From the NCBI GenBank assembly GCA_017460915.1, contig JAFUAA010000056.1, positions 1-42,247 of the forward strand: a stretch of 42,247 nucleotides of DNA. The letters run 5' to 3'. The position numbers were made by a program, and so were the translations under genes. Under the pieces are notes generated by a model. That model searched no databases. It saw only the letters and a list, made by a program, of their open reading frames with translations, and had not been told where the DNA came from. The DNA comes from Bacteroidales bacterium (lineage in GTDB: Bacteria; Bacteroidota; Bacteroidia; Bacteroidales; F082). The number at the start of each line of letters is the position of its first letter. Position 1 is the stretch's first letter. This document shows, one piece after another, positions 14,651 through 22,473 of this stretch.

Positions 14651-17600
14651 ATGCAAATGAACCACAACGACAACACAACGAAACGTCTGGCCGCCCTCGG
14701 CCACGGCAAATGGAAACGCGCCCTCAGGCACACCTTTATTATTATAGGGATGCTGACGCTGGGCGCTGGCAGCATGAGTGCTTGGGCACAGGAACCGACC
14801 CCGCCGCCCGATGGCTTGCACATGAGCAAGGAGTGGTATCCCACCAATGAAGACGGCACAGAAGGCTACTTACTATTGCAAACTTTTGTGACCGGCGAAT
14901 CCATGACGCTGACACAGGAAATCTCCGTACCCACGGATATTGCCATCGTAGTGGACCAATCAAACTCAATGACGGCGCCATTTGGCTCTACCACGAGACT
15001 TGCCGCCTTGAAGACGGCTGTCAGCAACTTCCTGACGCAGATTTACCAAGACGATGTCGACAAGCACGTGGCCGAAACCTACGGCACCGGCCATAGGGTG
15101 GCCATCATTGGCTTTGGTGGCAGGGAACCGTCTTACACCGGGACGGAATTGCTGACACCTTCAGCCGTCAACTATAGTCAACTTACGAATAACACCCAAA
15201 CCGCCAAAGACCGTTACAAAGCCGCACTGCTGAAGGTCAACAACAGGACCGGAGAGGAGAATCAGTATAACCAGACCTTGACCACGGCGGCAAACAGCAT
15301 TGCGGCCAAAGGCGCCACCTATATGAAATTTGGCCTCGAGATGGCCAAGGGTGTCATGGACAATAGGGACGGTGCCACCTATATGGACAAAGGCGTGGCA
15401 ATGACACGACCTTTTGTGGTGGTGTTCTTTACGGACGGAAGCCCAGGTGGCACAGACAAGGACAATTATTTTACGCAGACTACGGCTGCTTCTGATGTTG
15501 GGAATAATCAGACGGAAGCCGATGCCGCTGTTGCGGAGGCAAAAAAGCTAAAGCAAGCCAATGCCACCATATTCACCGTTGGCGTATTTGCCAATGCCGA
15601 TGCCTCACATCCATATAGGACCAAGGATCCAGGCAGTAGTTATCCCAAAAATTGGCACGCTTACTCGGGACCTGCTTATCCTTGTGCCCATAACGGCCTC
15701 ATGCATTACATATCCAGCAACTATACCGCAGATGAAGCCAGTACTTGGTCGGGTCTGACCACACAGGCGAACATGGGAAACGCCGATTACATCAATGCCC
15801 ACAACAAAGGCTATTACCTCCCCGCCAGTGATGCAGAGGGCTTGTCGCAAGTGTTCACCACCATTGCCAGTAGCATCTCGCAAGAGTCGGTCTCGGTGGA
15901 CTTGGGCAAGGAAACCATCGTGCAGGATGTCATTTCCACAAGCTTCACCCTGCCCGAGGGCGCTGGCTCCAACATCACGGCCTATGCCCCTAGATATATA
16001 GGCAACGGCACCTTTGAGGAAAGCGATTTCGAAGCCATCAACGACGATGGTGTGCTCTCCTTGAATGATGACGGCGTAGTGGTGAACGGTGGCGAAAACA
16101 AGCTGCCCAGCAACGTCATCAGCTTGAGCCCCGATGGAAAGACCGTACAGTTCGCCAACTTCAACTTCAAGACCATGTGGTGTGGTTTGGAGGATGACAG
16201 CCCTCACGGACGCCGGCTGGTGCTCAAGATACCGTTGGTCGTGGAGGGCGGCGTTTGGGGCGACGAAATCGCCACCAATGGCCCCATGTCGGTCATTTTC
16301 CCCAACGGCGAGACCGCAACACCGATAGGTCCGTTCAACACGCCTACGGCCAATGTCATGGGCGCGGTGTGGACGGAAATCGTCACCGCTAAGCCCGACT
16401 CCTTCAACGAAAACCAAGATCCCATTGAGATTGGGACTCCCGAAGACTTGGCTTGGTTCATCAGCTACGTGAACGGCCGTAAAGGCTATGCCAATGAAGA
16501 CGAAAACAACCGCACCCCGCATCCCGGTGCCAACGCCATCCTGATGGCCGACATCGACATGAGCGCCCACAACTGGGTGGCCATCGGTGCGGGAACCACA
16601 GGATATGCAGGCACTTTTGACGGCAATGGCCATGTCATCACGGGCCTGAAGAACAATGCCTCAAAACACTGCAAGATGAACAACACCGTAGTGGTCTATC
16701 CAGGCATGTTCTCCAATGTGAAGGGAACGGTGAAAAACGTCTTCGTCTTGGACAGCGACTTCCGTGCCCGCAACCATGCCGACGAGAACAACCATTTCAT
16801 CCACTTCGGCATCATCGCCGACACCTTGTCGACGGACGGCCAAATCTTCAACTGCGAGGCAGCGGGCAGGCTTAGCGTCAACAACGACAAGAAGACCGAA
16901 GGACAACTTGAAAGAGACCAGCAGATTATCCTTGGCGGTTTGGTGGGCTACAACAATGGCGGCATCATCCACTCCGCGATGGCGATGGCCTCACTTACGG
17001 GCTACACCATGGGCGGCATGATTGGCCAAAACGAAGGAAGCTTTGCCAATGGTTTCACCAATGGTGTGTACAACTACCTTTACAACAACTGCACGAAACC
17101 GGTTGGCGGCATCGCGGGCAGCAATCCCACAGGCAGCATTGCGAACTGCTATGTGCGTTTCTCACGTCCCAGCATCGGCCTTGAACATGCCAGCTTCGGC
17201 CAGGTGGTGGGGCAGGGCAGCTTCACGGCGGAAAGTTGCTACACCCCGCAAAGCGCCAGCCAAGGCGAAGTGACCACCACAAACACCGCCTGGAATGCGA
17301 CGGTTCCCGTTCAGGGCGCGTCAGCCAACACTTACTCCAACACCCGCAATCCCTCCTTGATTCGTGAGGCACGAAGCAACGACAACATGGTGGGCGGCGA
17401 GTGGGGCACTGCGGCTGACTATAGTGTGATTATAGGCGGCACTCCGCTATTCAAGAAGCTGAACGAAGGCGTGTCGGATGGGCAAGCCACATGGAAACGC
17501 ACCACGGCAGGCAACTACAACGAGGCTTCCCATTCAGGCAACATCAATGGCGACTATCCCGTGCTGGCCATTGGCGACTTCAAATGCTTGGCCTCCTCCG

Positions 17601-19399
17601 ATGGCGTCGGCATCGACTATGCCAAATCGCTTGACCAAATGCTCGTGCGTCACAATACTGGTAGCGTGAACGGGCAAACCACGTTGGACGACCGCTACAA
17701 GAAAACACAGCATGCGGCCATCTATGGCGGTGCCATCTATCTTTACCAAAACGATGATGCTGTCACCGAGAGCACTGCCTCGGCAAGCAAGGATGGCGTT
17801 GGCACTGTGGTCTATATCGACGAAAACGTCAGCCTCTTGCAGGATGCAGGTTCTGTTATTGAAGCCTACACCGGACAAACCATGCTCAGCTACAGCGCTC
17901 CTTGCTCTCAGGATCCCGAAACAGGCATGTGGGACGAAACGAACCTTTATACGCCGGAACGTCAACGTTGGCACTTCGTCAGTTCCTCGCTGGCGGACAG
18001 TCGATTCGGTTGGTCATACGGTGTGGAGAGTGAAGTCGGCTTTAGTTGGGATAGCAATCCCTGCGAAATCGGTTTGGAACTCTTTGACGACGAACATGCC
18101 ATTTTCCCCACCGATACGCGTGCTCACAATCCGATTGACTTCTATTGTTTCTTCGAGCCCGAATACCATTGGATCAACTTCAAGCGCAACAGCCTCAGCC
18201 ACTGGCACATGAACAGCCCAGAGGAGAAGATTCACTATTACCATGAGTTGAATGGTGTACGCGATGGCAACGAAACCCAGTTCATTCCCGCCAAGGGTTA
18301 TTTGCTGGCCATCTATCCTCAATATTTTGATGATGTGCACAAGGCGGCCGATCCAGTGAATGAGCAATTCCTCCAGAACCGTGGCACGCTGAACAACGGC
18401 GACATCACTATCCCCGTCACCTACACTACTAAGAACGAATGGAGCGGCCTCACGGGCTACAACCTTCTGGGCAACCCCTACCAGAGCTACCTCGATTTCA
18501 CCGCTTTTGCATCGGCTAACAGCGGCTTGTGGAACACTAGAAGCGAGATGACCTATGCCATTTACGATCCCGGGTCGGGAGACTACTATGTGCAAGGCAC
18601 GGCTGGCGAGCAACCTTCTGAAGGTGCCTTGGCTGCCACTGGCGACATCAGCATGCACCAAGGCTTCATGGTTCGCGTGAGCAATCCCGGCACAGCCACC
18701 TTCACCAATGACATGCGTAGGAACACACCTGCTACGGGAACGCACTTCCGTGGCGAGAAAGCCAACTACCCGCTGGTCAACCTTATCCTTACCGATGGCG
18801 ACGGCAAACGCGACATCGCCGTCCTTGAGGTAGGCCGTCCCGAATACGGCGGCGGACAGAAGTTGCGCACCAGTTCCGCAAAGGGCCGCATCTCGCTGCG
18901 TCACGACAACAAGGACTACGGCATCCTCTTCAGCGAGATGACCGAAGGCAGCCAACCGCTCTACTTCAGAGCTGAGGAGAACGGCACCTTCACCCTCAGC
19001 TGGAACACCGCCAACGCCAACTTCACGAGCCTCACGCTCATCGACAACATCACGGGCGTGAAGTACGACATGCTCGCCCACGACCACTACGAGTTCCAGG
19101 GCCTCACCACCGACTACAAGTCGCGCTTCAAGGTGGTCGTCGGTCACTTCACAGGCATCGAAGAGGAGGACAGCCTTTCAGCGGGCTCAGGAGCTTTCGC
19201 TTTCTTTGACGGCTCGCAGTGGGTCATCAATGGCCAAGGCCAACTTGAGGTGGTCGATGTGATGGGCCGCACGCTTGTCAGCCAACGCCTCACCAACGAC
19301 CAAAACCGTGTCAGCCTCAACGGCATCGCCAACGGCGTCTACCTGATGCGCGTGGCCAACGGCAACGGCGTGAAGGTTCAAAAAGTCGTGGTGAAGTAG
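14651..19399 (+). CDS. Large von Willebrand A surface protein with T9SS sorting domain
   Basis: A 1582-residue secreted protein; ATG 14657 is an equally good start. A long signal peptide ends at SAWAQ. The vWA domain (about 90-420) has the complete metal site: VVDQSNSM (DxSxS), the Thr in GATYMKFGLEMAKG, and FFTDGSPGGTD. A middle part (about 590-900) carries Gly-rich GLUG-like repeats such as GGLVGYNNGGIIHSAMA and GGMIGQNEGS, likely a beta-helix. The last 70 residues form a type A T9SS sorting domain (QLEVVDVMGRTLVSQRL, IANGVYLMRVANG, final KVQKVVVK). The product should cross the outer membrane by T9SS and be displayed on the surface, possibly as an adhesin binding host or matrix ligands through the vWA metal site. 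The ligand is unknown. Confidence 0.9.
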   Translation: MQMNHNDNTTKRLAALGHGKWKRALRHTFIIIGMLTLGAGSMSAWAQEPTPPPDGLHMSKEWYPTNEDGTEGYLLLQTFVTGESMTLTQEISVPTDIAIVVDQSNSMTAPFGSTTRLAALKTAVSNFLTQIYQDDVDKHVAETYGTGHRVAIIGFGGREPSYTGTELLTPSAVNYSQLTNNTQTAKDRYKAALLKVNNRTGEENQYNQTLTTAANSIAAKGATYMKFGLEMAKGVMDNRDGATYMDKGVAMTRPFVVVFFTDGSPGGTDKDNYFTQTTAASDVGNNQTEADAAVAEAKKLKQANATIFTVGVFANADASHPYRTKDPGSSYPKNWHAYSGPAYPCAHNGLMHYISSNYTADEASTWSGLTTQANMGNADYINAHNKGYYLPASDAEGLSQVFTTIASSISQESVSVDLGKETIVQDVISTSFTLPEGAGSNITAYAPRYIGNGTFEESDFEAINDDGVLSLNDDGVVVNGGENKLPSNVISLSPDGKTVQFANFNFKTMWCGLEDDSPHGRRLVLKIPLVVEGGVWGDEIATNGPMSVIFPNGETATPIGPFNTPTANVMGAVWTEIVTAKPDSFNENQDPIEIGTPEDLAWFISYVNGRKGYANEDENNRTPHPGANAILMADIDMSAHNWVAIGAGTTGYAGTFDGNGHVITGLKNNASKHCKMNNTVVVYPGMFSNVKGTVKNVFVLDSDFRARNHADENNHFIHFGIIADTLSTDGQIFNCEAAGRLSVNNDKKTEGQLERDQQIILGGLVGYNNGGIIHSAMAMASLTGYTMGGMIGQNEGSFANGFTNGVYNYLYNNCTKPVGGIAGSNPTGSIANCYVRFSRPSIGLEHASFGQVVGQGSFTAESCYTPQSASQGEVTTTNTAWNATVPVQGASANTYSNTRNPSLIREARSNDNMVGGEWGTAADYSVIIGGTPLFKKLNEGVSDGQATWKRTTAGNYNEASHSGNINGDYPVLAIGDFKCLASSDGVGIDYAKSLDQMLVRHNTGSVNGQTTLDDRYKKTQHAAIYGGAIYLYQNDDAVTESTASASKDGVGTVVYIDENVSLLQDAGSVIEAYTGQTMLSYSAPCSQDPETGMWDETNLYTPERQRWHFVSSSLADSRFGWSYGVESEVGFSWDSNPCEIGLELFDDEHAIFPTDTRAHNPIDFYCFFEPEYHWINFKRNSLSHWHMNSPEEKIHYYHELNGVRDGNETQFIPAKGYLLAIYPQYFDDVHKAADPVNEQFLQNRGTLNNGDITIPVTYTTKNEWSGLTGYNLLGNPYQSYLDFTAFASANSGLWNTRSEMTYAIYDPGSGDYYVQGTAGEQPSEGALAATGDISMHQGFMVRVSNPGTATFTNDMRRNTPATGTHFRGEKANYPLVNLILTDGDGKRDIAVLEVGRPEYGGGQKLRTSSAKGRISLRHDNKDYGILFSEMTEGSQPLYFRAEENGTFTLSWNTANANFTSLTLIDNITGVKYDMLAHDHYEFQGLTTDYKSRFKVVVGHFTGIEEEDSLSAGSGAFAFFDGSQWVINGQGQLEVVDVMGRTLVSQRLTNDQNRVSLNGIANGVYLMRVANGNGVKVQKVVVK

Positions 19400-19411
19400 C
19401 GATGGCCAATA

Positions 19412-19449
19412 GCCTATGGCCCACGTCAGCTGATGGCGCTACCATAGGC
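19412..19449 (+). other. Hairpin after the surface protein gene
   Basis: GCCTATGG at 19412-19419 pairs perfectly with 19442-19449 around a 22-base loop that holds its own CAGCTG palindrome. There is no T-tract, so it may be a processing or stability element between the two genes rather than a terminator. Confidence 0.5.
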
Positions 19450-19519
19450 CATAAGCCAGAGTGACAACAGGCTAAATACGAAAACAAGAGTTATAAATAT
19501 CAAATAAATTGAACATACG

Positions 19520-19768
19520 ATGAAGAAGTTAATAGCAATCGCAGCCGCACTGATGATAGTCACCGCTTCGGCCACGGCCCAGGTGTTCATCAACGACGAT
19601 GAGTTCAACAACCAACGTGAGGAAATCAGCCCCATGGACCTGGACGTGGACCTTCCCGGATGGTACAACTCGGGTAACGACTGGTACGCGCCCGTCGGTA
19701 GTGGCATCGCAGTGCTCGCAGGCTTGGCTGGCGCCTACCTGATCGGCAAACGCAGGAAGGAGGAATAA
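19520..19768 (+). CDS. Small secreted protein with GSGIAVL-type C-terminal anchor
   Basis: An 82-residue protein. A signal peptide (MKKLIAIAAALMIVTASATAQ) is followed by an acidic stretch of about 35 residues (INDDEFNNQREEISPMDLDV) and an anchor: APVGSGIAVLAGLAGAYLIG, then KRRKEE. The anchor matches that of the gene at 1-219 position by position. The mature acidic region is too short for an enzyme and could be a surface peptide, a linker or a partner of the vWA protein upstream. It is the last gene before a terminator. I do not know a named family. Confidence 0.75.
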   Translation: MKKLIAIAAALMIVTASATAQVFINDDEFNNQREEISPMDLDVDLPGWYNSGNDWYAPVGSGIAVLAGLAGAYLIGKRRKEE

Positions 19769-19785
19769 TCCATATGGACAAAAAA

Positions 19786-19805
19786 CGTGTCCCGCATGGG
19801 ACACG
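19786..19805 (+). other. Perfect 8-bp hairpin downstream of the small anchored protein
   Basis: CGTGTCCC and GGGACACG flank the tetraloop GCAT. It has no T-tract and lies 25 bp before the real terminator, so it may stabilise the 3' end of the transcript. Confidence 0.55.
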
Positions 19806-19829
19806 ACATTTGATTCATTTGTATTCTTA

Positions 19830-19870
19830 GGGATAGCCCTGTCGGGAGACACGGCTATCCCGCTTTTTTT
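19830..19870 (+). terminator. Intrinsic terminator of the surface-protein locus
   Basis: The stem GGGATAGCC (19830-19838) pairs with 19853-19861, followed by GC and seven T residues. The same hairpin would also be the original downstream end of kdsC on the other strand. Confidence 0.88.
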
Positions 19871-19874
19871 GCCC

Positions 19875-19907
19875 TCACCAGGCATACGCCTCCGCCGTCA
19901 TCCATTT
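19875..19907 (-). repeat. Distal copy of the kdsC 3' end (direct repeat)
   Basis: It is identical to 21451-21483 at 32 of 33 bases. Read on the minus strand it encodes KWMTAEAYAW and a TGA stop. The single change is synonymous (Ala GCG to GCC). Homology stops abruptly at both ends. It is followed by the terminator that probably once served kdsC. Confidence 0.9.
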
Positions 19908-19946
19908 TATTATGTTATCAATACATTATGTTGTAGTTCCATAATA

Positions 19947-21329
19947 TTAACTTGCCGTGAAGTCATCGATAACGTCCTGGGGCAAAAACACGTGCTCGGT
20001 AATGCCATCCGTGGCTAACCGCTTCAAGAACAGCGCATAAACAATTTCCCTGTCTTTTGCGAAGGGTAGGGATTGCGCTTTGGTTTCAAGTTCGTGGAAA
20101 AGCTTTCCAGCTTGTTCGCCCTCGGTCCATTTGCATTCGCCGATGAGGATTTTCTTTTTGTCTAACGACTCGGCAACGATGTCGAGTTCGATACTTACCC
20201 GTTCTTTGTTTATGACGACGGTTCCCCACCATCGCGAAGCAACGCCCCATGTTGCGTCGAGGAGTTGGTTGCCACTGACGGCGCTGCGGCAAAGACGCTC
20301 CCAATGGGCGGCCACAAAATCGGAGAAGGTGTCGCTGATGATTTGCAAAACCGCATCTTTCCTTCGCAGGTTGATGAGCGATCGGTTGGGTACCACATAT
20401 CGGTAGTAGGTGCGCATAAACGGGTCGCAAAGCTGATAGTAACTGCGTTTGCTGTTTCGCGGGCTTTCGCCGAAAGGCGTTTCGCGTTCAATATAGCCGA
20501 GATTGACGAGCTTGGCAAGAGGGCCGCTGAGGTCGGTCGCGTTCTTTTGCATTCTTCCTGCTATCTCTGAGAGCCGATTGACGCCATTGCCTATGATGGA
20601 TAGTAGTGTTGAGGATTGGGCGCTGTGTTGGAAATCGTCAAGAAACAGCTTTGATGGTTCGTCATATAAGGTGCCGTTGGGGTCGATGATGTTGTAGGCA
20701 ACGGCTTCCATCAGCGAAGGCTCGTTCTCACGTATTTCCCAATAACGCGGCACGCCACCCCAAACCGCCGATTCCTCGATGGTCTGGACTGCGTTGGTGT
20801 GGAGAATCCATTGCAAATACCTGATAGGAATAGGCTCAAGCTTCATAATGACATTGCCCCGCCCATAAAGGGGTGAGGTGGCATCGAGCACTAAACCTTG
20901 CATCATCTGTTGCGACGAGCCGCAGATGATGAGGTCAAAAGGCAATTGCTTGCTGTCGATATGTCGTTGCAGAATGGAGGGCAGACTCGGACATGATTTC
21001 ACTAAATAAGGGAACTCGTCCAGGCAGAGCGTGAAACGCTTGGCAGTGCGATGCGACAAGGAGATGATAAGGGTTTCCCAATCGGGATAGGCGACTTTGT
21101 CGAAATCGGGAATCTTCGCACTGATGGTTCTCGCCAACAAAGCGAGTTGCTGGCTTTGCTCGGCTTGATCAGCCATGAAATAGAGGTCGTCTTCAGTCAA
21201 CACATGTCGGATGAGGGTGGACTTCCCCAAACGTCGTCGCCCGTATAGAATGATGAATTGTGGTTGCTTTTTGGCGCTTAATACACGTTGTAGCCTCTTG
21301 ATTTCGTTTTCTCTATCAACAAATTCCAT
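19947..21329 (-). CDS. AAA/STAND-like ATPase with C-terminal PD-(D/E)XK nuclease domain (archaeal-type ATPase)
   Basis: A 460-residue protein. Walker A is GRRRLGKST at residues 30-38, Walker B is LCLDEFPYL with Asp104-Glu105, and a sensor-like IICGSSQQMM follows. A winged-helix region (about 230-310) contains SEIAGRMQKNATDLSGPLAKLVNLG. The C-terminal DUF234-like domain has the nuclease core ELD (Asp383) and GECKW (Glu398, Lys400). This family (ATPase_2 plus DUF234) is greatly expanded in archaea and Bacteroidota, and has been suspected of being selfish or mobile; its biochemical role is unknown. The gene lies alone between two copies of the kdsC 3' end and carries its own -7 promoter element at 21352-21359. 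An intact nuclease core and ATPase argue that it is active. Confidence 0.88.
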   Translation of the reverse strand: MEFVDRENEIKRLQRVLSAKKQPQFIILYGRRRLGKSTLIRHVLTEDDLYFMADQAEQSQQLALLARTISAKIPDFDKVAYPDWETLIISLSHRTAKRFTLCLDEFPYLVKSCPSLPSILQRHIDSKQLPFDLIICGSSQQMMQGLVLDATSPLYGRGNVIMKLEPIPIRYLQWILHTNAVQTIEESAVWGGVPRYWEIRENEPSLMEAVAYNIIDPNGTLYDEPSKLFLDDFQHSAQSSTLLSIIGNGVNRLSEIAGRMQKNATDLSGPLAKLVNLGYIERETPFGESPRNSKRSYYQLCDPFMRTYYRYVVPNRSLINLRRKDAVLQIISDTFSDFVAAHWERLCRSAVSGNQLLDATWGVASRWWGTVVINKERVSIELDIVAESLDKKKILIGECKWTEGEQAGKLFHELETKAQSLPFAKDREIVYALFLKRLATDGITEHVFLPQDVIDDFTAS

Positions 21330-21351
21330 CTTTTGTGATTATTATGTGGCG

Positions 21352-21359
21352 CAAAAATA
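21352..21359 (-). promoter_or_regulatory. -7 promoter element of the ATPase gene
   Basis: On the minus strand this reads TATTTTTG followed by C, a perfect Bacteroidota -7 element 22 bp before the ATG at 21329. It lies inside the inserted segment, so the element brings its own promoter. Confidence 0.6.
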
Positions 21360-21450
21360 ATGTTTTTATTCCATAATATGTATTTTTGCTTGAAAAAAAC
21401 GCAAAAAAGCCATTTTCTTGAGCGCTTTTCTTCGTGTTTGGAGGCCGCCG

Positions 21451-21483
21451 TCACCACGCATACGCCTCCGCCGTCATCCATTT
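21451..21483 (-). repeat. Proximal copy of the direct repeat (3' end of kdsC)
   Basis: These are the last ten codons and stop of kdsC. They are repeated 1576 bp away at 19875-19907 with one synonymous change. Confidence 0.9.
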
Positions 21484-21972
21484 GCCTTGTACCTTCAAGA
21501 CGCGCTCGATGACCTCGCGCACGGCGCCCTTGCCGCCGTTTTTGCTGCTGACGAAGTTGCTGATGGCCAATACCTCAGGTACGGCATCGGCAGGGCAGGC
21601 GGGCAACCCCACGCACTGCATCACGCGCAAGTCGGGGATGTCGTCGCCCATGAAAATGATCTCCTCGGGCTTCAAGCCTTTGGCTTCCATATACTCATTG
21701 AGTTTCAACACTTTGTCGGGGATGCCCGTGAATACGTCGGTCACGCCCAGACTGTTCATCCTGACGATGGTAGAGGGGCATACCGCGCCCGAAATCACCG
21801 CCACATTGTAGCCTAATTTCGAGGCCAGCTGCAAGGCATAGCCGTCTTTCACGTTGGTGGCGCGCAGAGGATGGCCGTCGTAATCGCAAAAGACCGTGCC
21901 GTCGGTCATGACGCCGTCAAAGTCGAAGATAAAAGTCGTGATAGGGGTGAAAATATTGTCGTTTTCGCTCAT
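21451..21972 (-). CDS. kdsC: KdsC-type HAD phosphatase (3-deoxy-manno-octulosonate 8-phosphate phosphatase)
   Basis: A 173-residue protein from ATG 21972. An upstream start at 22017 would run through the -7 promoter element and is rejected. HAD motif I is IFDFDGVMTDG (Asp17, Asp19), motif II is VISG, and motif III/IV has a conserved Lys region and MGDDIPDLRVMQ. It is a capless, tetrameric C0-type HAD phosphatase that removes phosphate from KDO-8-phosphate in the lipopolysaccharide pathway. Some homologues act on N-acylneuraminate-9-phosphate instead. Its last ten codons are repeated behind the ATPase gene downstream. Divergent from rsfS. Confidence 0.88.
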   Translation of the reverse strand: MSENDNIFTPITTFIFDFDGVMTDGTVFCDYDGHPLRATNVKDGYALQLASKLGYNVAVISGAVCPSTIVRMNSLGVTDVFTGIPDKVLKLNEYMEAKGLKPEEIIFMGDDIPDLRVMQCVGLPACPADAVPEVLAISNFVSSKNGGKGAVREVIERVLKVQGKWMTAEAYAW

Positions 21973-21994
21973 GGTAAGGTCGTTTTTCGTGCCC

Positions 21995-22002
21995 CAAAAG
22001 TA
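21995..22002 (-). promoter_or_regulatory. -7 promoter element of kdsC
   Basis: The minus strand reads TACTTTTG, a match to TAnnTTTG, 23 bp before the ATG at 21972. Confidence 0.55.
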
Positions 22003-22024
22003 CGTATTTTTTGCCAAATGCCGC

Positions 22025-22051
22025 TTGATAACACAAAAATGCTTAAATTTG
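22025..22051 (+). promoter_or_regulatory. Promoter of rsfS-ftsH
   Basis: TTG at 22025-22027 and TAAATTTG at 22044-22051 resemble the -33 and -7 elements, 16 bp apart. The ATG is 20 bp downstream. Confidence 0.5.
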
Positions 22052-22070
22052 CGCCCTATTTTATGCCATT

Positions 22071-22448
22071 ATGAGAATCAGACATCAAAACGATAACGTT
22101 GAAGAGATTGTGGCCGCCACCATCGAGGCCATGGAAGCCGTGAAAGGCAAGGACATCGTCACCCTCGACCTGAGGGAAATCACCACCGCCGTGACGGACT
22201 ATTTCGTCATCTGCCACGCGCCATCGAAGACGCAGGTGGATGCCATCGCCGACAAGGTGGAGGAACTGGTTTTTGAAAAAACACGCAACAAACCCTACCA
22301 TGTGGAAGGGCGCGACAATACGGAATGGATTTTGATAGACTTCGTGGATGTCGTCGTTCACGTCTTCCTCGAGTCGGCTCGTGGCTATTACAAATTGGAA
22401 GAGCTTTGGGCCGATGCCGAAAGGATTGTGAAAGAGACGGAAGATTAA
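22071..22448 (+). CDS. rsfS: Ribosome silencing factor RsfS (Iojap family)
   Basis: A 125-residue protein of standard family length. The core includes KGKDIVTLDLREITTAVTDYFVICHA, then the family-typical PYHVEGRDNTEWILIDFVDVVVHVF and YYKLEELW. RsfS binds ribosomal protein L14 on the large subunit and blocks joining of the small subunit in poor nutrient conditions. It sits 25 bp before ftsH, the usual order in Bacteroidales, so the two are likely co-transcribed. Confidence 0.95.
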   Translation: MRIRHQNDNVEEIVAATIEAMEAVKGKDIVTLDLREITTAVTDYFVICHAPSKTQVDAIADKVEELVFEKTRNKPYHVEGRDNTEWILIDFVDVVVHVFLESARGYYKLEELWADAERIVKETED

Positions 22449-22473
22449 ATATTTCAAAATCAGTAAATTATTT

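Larger units (their letters stand above)
19875..21450 (-). mobile_element. Candidate single-gene insertion behind kdsC (ATPase element)
   Basis: The segment holds one gene, an AAA ATPase/nuclease, with its own promoter and AT-rich flanks. It is bounded by 33-bp direct repeats (19875-19907 and 21451-21483) that are the last ten codons and stop of kdsC. The simplest reading is insertion at the 3' end of kdsC with a carried or duplicated copy of the target, which leaves the KdsC protein intact. There is no integrase, transposase or terminal inverted repeat that I can see. The boundaries are inferred from the repeats. Confidence 0.6.

Noticed and set aside
19412-19449. Terminator between the surface protein and the small anchored protein
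   Set aside because: The hairpin has no T-tract and the next gene has no clear promoter, so read-through to 19870 is more likely.
21973-22017. Upstream start of kdsC at 22017
   Set aside because: It runs through the -7 promoter element and adds residues before the HAD fold. ATG 21972 gives the normal family length.
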